Assembly: GCF_036785885.1 (NCBI RefSeq)
Contig: NC_092322.1
Span: 14,282,466 to 14,346,465, forward strand
Direction of reading: 5' to 3'
Length of the DNA: 64,000 nucleotides
Origin: Coffea arabica
Lineage: Eukaryota; Streptophyta; Magnoliopsida; Gentianales; Rubiaceae
Made by a program: the position numbers and the translations under genes. The first letter of the stretch is position 1, and each line of letters starts with the position of its first letter. Of this stretch, positions 35,002-43,482 are shown piece by piece. The notes under the pieces are model-generated. The model was not told the DNA's origin. It did no database searches and saw only the letters and a list, made by a program, of their open reading frames with translations.

Positions 35002-35978
35002 TGTTACGAAAAGGTTAACCTGTCCGTACAAGGCCCAAAAATTCCATAACAAACGCCCCTCCTTAGAGGCCGACGCCCTCGACGGCCTGGTAATTTTGGG
35101 ACTCCCCCTTCAAGGAGGCAGAGCCTCTACGAGATTCGAACCTGGGATGTTGGGTTCGTTGCCTGGCTCTGATACCATTGTTACGAAAAGGTTAACCTGT
35201 CCGTACAAGGCCCAGAAACGCCCCTCCTTAGAGGCCGACGCCCTCGACGGCCTGGTAATTTTGGGACTCCCCCTTCAAGGAGGCAGAGCCTCTACGAGAT
35301 TCGAACCTGGGATGTTGGGTTCGTTGCCTGGCTCTGATACCATTGTTACGAAAAGGTTAACCTGTCCGTACAAGGCCCAGAAATTCCATAACAAAGGTTA
35401 ACCTGTCCGTACAAGGCCCAGAAATTCCATAACAAACGCCCCTCCTTAGAGGCCGACGCCCTCGACGGCCTGGTAATTTTGGGACTCCCCTTTCAAGGAG
35501 GCAGAGCCTCTACGAGATTCGAACCTGGGATGTTGGGTTCGTTGCCTGGCTCTGATACCATTGTTACGAAAAGGTTAACCTGTCCGTACAAGACCCAGAA
35601 ATTCCATAATTGTTACGAAAAGGTTAACCTGTCCGTACAAGGCCCAGAAATTCCATAACAAACGCCCCTCCTTAGAGGCCGACGCCCTCGACGGCCTGGT
35701 AATTTTGGGACTCCCCCTTCAAGGAGGCAGAGCCTCTACGAGATTCGAACCTGGGATGTTGGGTTCGTTGCCTGGCTCTGATACCATTGTTACGAAAAGG
35801 TTAACCTGTCCGTACAAGACCCAGAAATTCCATAACAGGTTCGAATCTCGTAGAGGCTCTGCCTCCTTGAAGGGGGAGTCCCAAAATTACCAGGCCGTCG
35901 AGGGCGTCGGCCTCTAAGGAGGGGCGTTTGTTATGGAATTTCTGGGCCTTGTACGGACAGGTTAACCTTTTCGTAACA
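35002..35978 (-). mobile_element. Tandem array of TRIM/SMART-like miniature LTR elements
   Basis: A 50-bp LTR (plus strand TGTTACGAAAAGG...TTCCATAACA) recurs at 35002, 35179 (truncated), 35344, 35562, 35611 and 35788, with an inverted copy at 35929-35978. A partial LTR lies at 35394-35435. Between most copies is a non-coding internal segment of about 127 bp. On the minus strand each LTR is followed by one A and then TGGTATCAGAGCCAGG, a 16-nt match to the initiator tRNA-Met complement, and the segment ends in the purine tract AAGGAGGGGCG. A single element would be about 227 bp, in the size class of SMART elements. The frames here are repeat shadows, not genes. Confidence 0.85.
35611..35978. 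repeat. Large foldback at the end of the TRIM array
   Basis: 35838-35978 is the inverse of 35611-35751: one LTR plus most of an internal segment. This gives a potential stem of about 141 bp with 35752-35837 as loop. The inversion starts exactly at GGTTCGAATC, a tRNA B-box-like sequence. Confidence 0.8.
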
Positions 35979-37449
35979 ATGTTGTCCAAGATGCCCTACA
36001 TTCTTACTCATATATATGGTTCTTGATCTATTACTCTTTACTTTGTCTCTTTCCATCGAATTGTGACTTTTAAGGTTTTGATTCAGGTCAAATACTGATT
36101 ATTGTTTAGCTGAATGTATTTATGAACCGACTTGCCGTAATGGGTTGCAGGAATCTGGCTTGCTAATATGGGCTGGGGGAATCTATGGTAGAGGGGCATC
36201 TGGCATTCTTGGGGATTCTTCTTTTTAGAAGGTTTGCATTTAGAAATTTAAATGGTTTGGTTAGTAGTTTGAGTTTTCGTTCGTTGGGATTTTTGCATAG
36301 ATATTCAACACGCAAGTAACTGAAGAGCATGAAGGTACCACTAGTTGCACAAATTGCAGGCCATCAAGTCCATCCATGAAAAGGTGAGGCACAAACCAAG
36401 CATAAGAATTTGCATCAACTTGATTTTTTTTTTTATTTTAAACAAAAGTTGACATTACTATTGATCCAACCTTAATTGTTGTAAATTTTCTTAAAAGCAC
36501 TACCATATGCAATTGTTGCAAACTTTTCCAGTCAAGCCATCAAATTTTTGTGCTAATCATTGCATGTCTTTTGTATTTGCTGAAAAATTGAGATTTTTGT
36601 TTACAAGAAGATCAGCCAGGATTTGATCTTGCACAATTTAAATTTCTAATTAGTCATGATAGCAAATGGTACAATGATATATTGCTGGTTGCTCATGCAA
36701 ATGCATACGACTGGAGGTAGATTTGACATGTGCAATTTTTTGTCCATTCATACAGCTAACTATTAAGTAGATTTTGTGGAACTTACAGTAGATTATGTCT
36801 AATTTTATTTTTCTTTTCCATTGGTTGTTTATGTTAGAATCAGTTTTTGTTTCAAATGAGAACTTTTTGTTTGTGATTTCATTGACATAGTTGTTTGGTG
36901 TAGATAAGATCTATATCTTTGTTATTTATTTTGTATTATAACCTCAATGCTGTAAAGTTGTTCTCCGATTATGAGAATAGTTAATGCTTCATTGATATTG
37001 TTTTCTTTTCACATTGATCTTCCAAATTCATGATAAACTATCTAAGAATTGAAAATTTCTGTACCCATTATTGCTTGGAATTTGTTCATCAATGTTTTTG
37101 CAAAATAATCTCCATCTTGAAAATTTTATTATTTTTCAAATTAATTTCAGGATAATTATGCAAAAGAAAAGAACAAAATATTATTGCTGCAATTTATTTT
37201 GATGGTATATTTACTCCAATATTTTGGAAAAGTTAAATAAATTTGTTTGTCAAAATCTCTTCCCTGAGGCTTCAATTGTATTCATCAAACTAACTAAGAA
37301 AAGATAAATTTTTCAAACACTCATTGTTAAAGATAACTTTCCCATTTTTAAAGGATAACCTTTTGCTTCATGTATTCAAATTATATTTGTATGTCTTGAC
37401 ATTTGAGGAGTACAATTTAAATCTTCATTAAACATCAAAAGATTGAGGC
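35979..37449. other. Intergenic DNA right of the TRIM array
   Basis: No gene is supported. A short open stretch after a CAG at about 36148-36228 (ESGLLIWAGGIYGRGASG, then a stop) looks exon-like, but I do not recognise it and it has no continuation. Confidence 0.4.
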
Positions 37450-37506
37450 TTAAGATTTCATCAAGTATATCCTCTATTTCGTCGATTCTGGACATCAATA
37501 TAATTT
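37450..37506. repeat. Left copy of a 57-bp flanking duplication
   Basis: Identical to 43426-43482, which starts at the exact right end of the non-autonomous LTR element. Here it is followed by 142 bp of dispersed-repeat DNA before the element. Confidence 0.9.
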
Positions 37507-37648
37507 TGTGTATTACTCAATTAATAATTATTGGATCTTAAGGAAACAAAAAAGAGCTAAAATATGATGTTTATGTAGGAAAAATAGCAATATAATAAAA
37601 AGTGGGATAGAGTGTGGCACAGAGTGTGGGACAGAAAATCCGTTGCGT
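37507..37648. other. 142-bp filler between the duplication and the LTR
   Basis: It resembles about 5275-5415, a dispersed repeat upstream of A1, at roughly three quarters identity by eye. It is present only on the left side of the element. Confidence 0.6.
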
Positions 37649-39082
37649 TGTCGAGCCTGTGCAATAATAAATACCTACTCGAGAAAAATATAAGTTTTAC
37701 ATATAGCGGTGAGTAGGGTCGAATCCACAGGGACTGGGGATAACTTATTTCTTTTAGAGTTCGAAGTATGGGGGGTTTTTAATGGGAGACAAATAAAAAT
37801 GAAATAAAACAAACAAAATTCAAAACTAACTCACAAAGCATAATTTATTAAAAATAGCAATTAATAAAAGTTCTACCCAAAGGATCAACTGCTCAGGCAC
37901 GGTCCAATTAAATGCTCATCGATGCAAAGATATTTCATCCATTTATCACTAGATTGGTTATAGTTATCAATAAGCTCTGACAACCAGCTCTTCCTTACTT
38001 TTTCGACAGACAAGGTATGACCATTGACTGCTTCTCTAACCAGATAACAACTCTAGGTACGACCGTAGGAATTTAATTACCCAATTGCATTAAAGCTAGA
38101 AGAACCCAATCCTAACCAATAAACACGCTAAGAGGGTTTATTTAAACTAGATCTTACGTTTCCCCATCATAAAGCCAATTATGGTGGTTGCCACGGGGTG
38201 TTAACTAAATGAACAATTACGGATTCTATTTAATTAACGTGGCAGTAGGCTATTAAATTAAATCAAATACCCGGCCGTTGATATTCAATTAATAAAATAC
38301 CCATGAACAATTAATTCAGGAAACGCACGAATAATAATGAATTGGAAGAAATAATGAAGATTCGATTAGATCTCACAGATATTATGGACCGCGCCCTCGC
38401 GTCAACCTTTGGGTAGAGGAGAAAATTAGCCGCTCCTCATCGTGTTCATCCCGCGTGATTTAATTGAATTCATTCAATTAATTGCCGAAGAATTGGAAAA
38501 GATGAATTAACGAAGGAACGGCCGAAAAACCTTTGCTTCCCTTTGTTGGGTTTCGTGTTCGTACCCCTGGAGCGAAAGTAGAAGCAAAAGTCGAATAGGA
38601 AAAATTGTACAGAAGCCAAAAGCAAAGCAAAAGAGTCAAAAACGTTAAAGCCAAAAAGCAAGAGAAGAGTCTACAATGTCTGACGGCTAGGGAAAAGAAA
38701 ACTAAAGCTATCTAAAATCCTAATACGTGAATCTGGCTTTCTTTTGCCTTTTGTAGCCGCCGCAAGAAAGTCAAGCAGAAGCCCAAAAACGTCTGGCCCT
38801 TTCTTTGCTTTTTAATTGAAGCCTTTGGAGTTTTAATCCTGTGCTCCTCGCGGTTCACGTGGACCAGGGTCCGGCTTTCGGTTTTGTCCACCTTCTAAGG
38901 CGTGGCCACGCCCTGAAATGAGAAGTCTTCTGGAAATTCACCTCAAGACATCATTTTTAATGCTAACCACCTACAATTCACACAAATATCAAATATGAGT
39001 GAAATTCCCTTTCTTAGCACCATGAATAGCCAAAATTAGAACAAGATGACAATGCAAAATGTGCCAAATAACTGTTCTATCA
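37649..39082 (-). repeat. 3' LTR of the non-autonomous element (7 bp short)
   Basis: It starts at TGTCGAGCC instead of TGACAGGTGTCGAGCC and otherwise reads the same as 41992-43425. The terminus is joined to unrelated DNA ending CCGTTGCGT. Confidence 0.9.
38899..38912. promoter_or_regulatory. U3 palindrome GGCGTGGCCACGCC
   Basis: A perfect 14-bp palindrome about 170 nt inside the U3 edge, repeated in the other LTR (43242-43255). Related sequences GCGTGGGCACGCC (39581-39593) and GGCGTGGGCATGCC (40592-40605) lie in the interior. Each is followed by a similar GA-rich stretch and GTCTTCTG. Confidence 0.45.
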
Positions 39083-39101
39083 AATCCCCCCACACCTAGA
39101 C

Positions 39102-39121
39102 AATGCTTGTCCTCAAGCATT
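39102..39121 (-). other. PPT-adjacent hairpin, non-autonomous element
   Basis: An 8-bp perfect stem (AATGCTTG with CAAGCATT) with TCCT loop on the plus strand, just internal to the PPT. Confidence 0.75.
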
Positions 39122-40369
39122 TCGAAACTCAGAAGTACAACCAAGAGAGCAAAGGTCATGTAGTAATCTATACTAACACAAACATTTCAGATCCCTAACA
39201 ATGTTGCCAAAATTAGAACACACCGGACAGGTTGTAACTCAAAGAAAATACATGAATACTGGGAACGCTCAAATCAACATCACGGAATGCCATTACCATA
39301 GGCTTGCACATTTATCACATCTCCACCACTCAAAAGTGAACTAAATATATAAATCAAAGGGACTTTGATAGGGTTGTAATGGGGTTTAGGTGAAAGGCTG
39401 GATGGGAAGGTAAAAATAGGGTGTAATGTGTCAAGAGAATGTCCAATATCCACTACATAACCACAATGCTTTATCGGGGCAAGTTCTCAAGTAGGACGTT
39501 TCCATTTGCTGTTTTCATTGTGCAAGTGTCGAAACTCGTTCCTCTTTTTTTTTTTTTTTTTTTTTTGGACGTCTAGCAAAGCGTGGGCACGCCCTGGAAG
39601 ACAGAGTCTTCTGCTCACCAGCTTTTTGCCGATTTCTCCCCTTTTTTTTCTTCATTTTTTTTCTTGTTTTTTTCTTGACTTTTCTTTCGATCTCAGATGT
39701 ACAAAAACAGCACTATACAGCATCTTTTTGACAACACTTGCGCCCATAGATTTATTTGCCTTGCACAAGTAATGAATCTCAGACATCCCTTAATAACACA
39801 AGATTGAACAAGAAAGTCTAAAAAGGTCATGTGTTATCTAACACGGCTAACAAACAAAGAGAGGGATAAAAGTTCAAATTGGTTCACTATTGGAAGATAA
39901 GATGAGGGCTTGGTTTTTTTAGATAGCTAAAGAGGGTTAAATCCTAAATGTCCTTATCATTTCAAATGCATCCAATTCAATAAAAATGTGGTCTCGACAC
40001 GTATAAACTAGCAAGTTCTAGAATGCCAATACCATGCGTGATACCCACTCAATCAAACAAAAATAGAGCAAACAAGAATAATGTGCTCATATAAGGCTCA
40101 AAAGCTCCCAAAAGTTTCAAAAATGGGTCAAGTCCAGCGTATTCAACACTCAACAACACTGCCAAGGGAAAACGAAATGCATAGCTAGTATATGTACCCA
40201 CATACCCACGCATCTTGATTGTGTCATTTATCACAGCAACATGCTCCAATACTAACAAGCATACTAACTACAATGTTTTCTTTTTTTTTTTCATTTTTTC
40301 CATTTTGTTTCATTTTGTTTCATTTTTTTTAATTTTTTTTTGAGTAACAAAGCAAAAAGAAATAATGGA

Positions 40370-40412
40370 AGCCACTCCCCCACGCCTAAAACCTACATTG
40401 TCCTCAATGTAG
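40370..40412 (-). other. Internal purine tract and hairpin, non-autonomous element
   Basis: A minus-strand G-rich tract (about 40374-40386) is accompanied by a hairpin with an 8-bp stem (CTACATTG with CAATGTAG) and TCCT loop (40393-40412). It repeats the PPT-edge arrangement and is the counterpart of 18268-18310. Confidence 0.65.
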
Positions 40413-40840
40413 AAAAGACAAATGAAGTATTAGGAGAAAAGAAAAGAAACTTCCCTGACCACCGGGGAGGGAAAGTGAGACACTAAGGCGGAGGAGGGGA
40501 GACGGCTGCGTGCACAATGTGGAGTGGCGGCGATGGACGCAACACCAACAGGAAGGAGAAGACTGAAGTTTCGTTTTCGGAAGGGTTGGAAGGCGTGGGC
40601 ATGCCTTGGAAGCTAGAGTCTTCTGACCATCAATTCCAAAGCTTCATTCCTTAGGCATGATCAACTAGAGTGAGCATGTCCAACTGCCAGCTTCCTGCCA
40701 CAAAACAACAATCCATTAAATGACACTAACACTTAATAAAAATTTCAAAAATATAAGAAAACTAAAACAAAAGAATCCTTGGGTTGCCTCCCAAGCAGCG
40801 CCTTTCTTTAATGTTTTTGGCTAGACATCGTCATGTTTAT

Positions 40841-41887
40841 TCACGGAGGATAAAATCGTGTAGCTCGTTTCAGTGCTTCATTTTCTATGTAATCCTGATA
40901 GCTCTCGTAAATAGAGTAATTCTTGAGTCCACGAGCTACGGTCTTCCATGGATTAGTAGATGGCGGCAAACAAACAAGTGATGACACTAAATCTTCAGTC
41001 ACTCCTCCATCACGAGCACTTATTGGTTCCAGATATTTTGCCATCGCAACCCTTAACTTATTCCTGTCATGAAATTTAAAATCTTCTGGTATAATAAAAT
41101 CAATTTCACCAACAGGAATTGAAGAATAAGAGTTAGAAAAATATTGATTAAGGAATGGAGGAGATGTCACCGCATTTGGAGATTGTTCACTAGATTCATT
41201 CATTTGAACAATTTGATATTGGGGTCTCATGTCTTGCACTTCAACTTTCTTTTCAACTGCATCTTTAGATCCTTCTTCATGAGACTCTTGCAGTTCCATG
41301 TCATTTGTCAGGATAATTATACCCTCATCTTCTTCATGGTCGATAATGGTCACTGAGGGCAATTCTTCACAAAATGGAGAAATCAATTTGCTCATTGTAG
41401 ATGCCAATTCACGCCTTCCATCTTCCATCTCTTTAATCAACCTTTGTGTCTCCTGTTGAAATTGACGTGTCTCCTGTTGAATTTGATATGTCTCCTGTTG
41501 AATTTGATATGTGTTAGTAGCTATTAATTCAACTATTTCTTCAAGAGACATACCTGACATGGATGACGGTCCTTGAGACTCTAGCTGTTGAAAATCTATT
41601 GGCCTTTGTTCATAATTAAAAGTGGAATCATCCCACCATCCTTGCTCATACCCGTTTGAATAAGAGTCATGCCATGTTTGATATTGAGGTGGAAAATCCC
41701 CAAAAGTATCGATTGGAGTACTTCGACCATCTTGAAATGCAGGGCATATGTCGGGTGAAAAATTCGAAGCAAAATAAGCTCCACAATTTGCAACAGCCCA
41801 TTGATCATTAGAAAAAGCATGAGTCTCATAACCCCTTGTAAAATTAAAATCCAGTCTATCACCAAAATACGGAATGTTAGCAGCCAT
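40841..41887 (-). CDS. Orphan ORF of the non-autonomous LTR element
   Basis: An intact 348-aa frame from the ATG at 41887 (MAANIPYFGDRL). A longer frame to 41935 adds only a hydrophobic stretch from the T-rich leader, so I prefer the internal start. It lies directly after the PBS, where gag would be. The N-terminal third is rich in aromatic residues and Asn/Asp. At about 125-175 three heptads of the YQIQQET type are followed by a charged helix, predicting a coiled coil. An acidic middle follows, then a basic C-terminus (ALKRATRFYPP). I see no zinc knuckle, protease or RT motif and do not recognise the family. A particle-forming or RNA-binding role replacing gag is only a guess. Confidence 0.7.
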   Translation of the reverse strand: MAANIPYFGDRLDFNFTRGYETHAFSNDQWAVANCGAYFASNFSPDICPAFQDGRSTPIDTFGDFPPQYQTWHDSYSNGYEQGWWDDSTFNYEQRPIDFQQLESQGPSSMSGMSLEEIVELIATNTYQIQQETYQIQQETRQFQQETQRLIKEMEDGRRELASTMSKLISPFCEELPSVTIIDHEEDEGIIILTNDMELQESHEEGSKDAVEKKVEVQDMRPQYQIVQMNESSEQSPNAVTSPPFLNQYFSNSYSSIPVGEIDFIIPEDFKFHDRNKLRVAMAKYLEPISARDGGVTEDLVSSLVCLPPSTNPWKTVARGLKNYSIYESYQDYIENEALKRATRFYPP

Positions 41888-41961
41888 AAAATATATACAA
41901 AAAAAATAAGAGAAAAATAAAAAAAATGAACTCAAAAAGAAACAAATTAATCAGGCACCAG

Positions 41962-41979
41962 TCCCCGGCAACGGCGCCA
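41962..41979 (-). other. tRNA-Asp primer binding site
   Basis: Plus-strand TCCCCGGCAACGGCGCCA equals the 3' end of plant tRNA-Asp including CCA, so the minus strand is the 18-nt PBS. It lies 5 nt from the 5' LTR. Confidence 0.9.
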
Positions 41980-41984
41980 AAAAT

Positions 41985-43425
41985 TGACAGGTGTCGAGCC
42001 TGTGCAATAATAAATACCTACTCGAGAAAAATATAAGTTTTACATATAGCGGTGAGTAGGGTCGAATCCACAGGGACTGGGGATAACTTATTTCTTTTAG
42101 AGTTCGAAGTATGGGGGGTTTTTAATGGGAGACAAATAAAAATGAAATAAAACAAACAAAATTCAAAACTAACTCACAAAGCATAATTTATTAAAAATAG
42201 CAATTAATAAAAGTTCTACCCAAAGGATCAACTGCTCAGGCACGGTCCAATTAAATGCTCATCGATGCAAAGATATTTCATCCATTTATCACTAGATTGG
42301 TTATAGTTATCAATAAGCTCTGACAACCAGCTCTTCCTTACTTTTTCGACAGACAAGGTATGACCATTGACTGCTTCTCTAACCAGATAACAACTCTAGG
42401 TACGACCGTAGGAATTTAATTACCCAATTGCATTAAAGCTAGAAGAACCCAATCCTAACCAATAAACACGCTAAGAGGGTTTATTTAAACTAGATCTTAC
42501 GTTTCCCCATCATAAAGCCAATTATGGTGGTTGCCACGGGGTGTTAACTAAATGAACAATTACGGATTCTATTTAATTAACGTGGCAGTAGGCTATTAAA
42601 TTAAATCAAATACCCGGCCGTTGATATTCAATTAATAAAATACCCATGAACAATTAATTCAGGAAACGCACGAATAATAATGAATTGGAAGAAATAATGA
42701 AGATTCGATTAGATCTCACAGATATTATGGACCGCGCCCTCGCGTCAACCTTTGGGTAGAGGAGAAAATTAGCCGCTCCTCATCGTGTTCATCCCGCGTG
42801 ATTTAATTGAATTCATTCAATTAATTGCCGAAGAATTGGAAAAGATGAATTAACGAAGGAACGGCCGAAAAACCTTTGCTTCCCTTTGTTGGGTTTCGTG
42901 TTCGTACCCCTGGAGCGAAAGTAGAAGCAAAAGTCGAATAGGAAAAATTGTACAGAAGCCAAAAGCAAAGCAAAAGAGTCAAAAACGTTAAAGCCAAAAA
43001 GCAAGAGAAGAGTCTACAATGTCTGACGGCTAGGGAAAAGAAAACTAAAGCTATCTAAAATCCTAATACGTGAATCTGGCTTTCTTTTGCCTTTTGTAGC
43101 CGCCGCAAGAAAGTCAAGCAGAAGCCCAAAAACGTCTGGCCCTTTCTTTGCTTTTTAATTGAAGCCTTTGGAGTTTTAATCCTGTGCTCCTCGCGGTTCA
43201 CGTGGACCAGGGTCCGGCTTTCGGTTTTGTCCACCTTCTAAGGCGTGGCCACGCCCTGAAATGAGAAGTCTTCTGGAAATTCACCTCAAGACATCATTTT
43301 TAATGCTAACCACCTACAATTCACACAAATATCAAATATGAGTGAAATTCCCTTTCTTAGCACCATGAATAGCCAAAATTAGAACAAGATGACAATGCAA
43401 AATGTGCCAAATAACTGTTCTATCA
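41985..43425 (-). repeat. 5' LTR of the non-autonomous element
   Basis: 1441 bp, TGACAGG...CTATCA, the complete LTR; its end directly touches the 57-bp duplicated flank. Confidence 0.9.
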
Positions 43426-43482
43426 TTAAGATTTCATCAAGTATATCCTCTATTTCGTCGATTCTGGACATCAATATAATTT
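43426..43482. repeat. Right copy of the 57-bp flanking duplication
   Basis: Identical to 37450-37506; continues into unique DNA (GAGCTCGTATCC). Confidence 0.9.

Larger units (their letters stand above)
37649..43425 (-). mobile_element. Young non-autonomous Athila-related LTR element with an orphan ORF
   Basis: LTRs are 37649-39082 (1434 bp) and 41985-43425 (1441 bp). They appear identical, but the left one lacks the first 7 bases TGACAGG. An 18-nt PBS (41962-41979) fully matches the tRNA-Asp 3' end, and a G-rich PPT (39083-39098) abuts the 3' LTR. The interior is only 2.9 kb and has no pol; it holds one long ORF (40841-41887) in the gag position. It shares PBS type, hairpins, U3 palindrome and LTR motifs with the Athila-type element, so an Athila-type helper is likely. 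No ordinary 5-bp TSD is present. Confidence 0.88.

Noticed and set aside
35110-35190. tRNA-iMet gene fragment
   Set aside because: Only the acceptor end is matched and it follows an LTR on the element strand, so PBS is the better reading.
35002-35978. CRISPR-like spacing of repeats
   Set aside because: The between-repeat segments are near-identical, contain a PBS and PPT, and the context is a plant nuclear genome.
35096-35989. Repeated frames of 62-101 aa with the same MGLPLQGGRASTRFEP-like start on both strands
   Set aside because: They are translations of the TRIM internal segment and vanish with the repeat unit; PBS and LTR structure explain the sequence.
36120-36230. Exon-like open stretch right of the TRIM array
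   Set aside because: Short, no recognised family, no partner exons found.
38470-38661. 63-aa frame, repeated at 42813-43004
   Set aside because: Identical because both lie in the two LTRs; non-coding LTR sequence.
41962-41979. Partial tRNA-Asp gene
   Set aside because: Only the 3' end including CCA is present, next to an LTR; it is a primer binding site.
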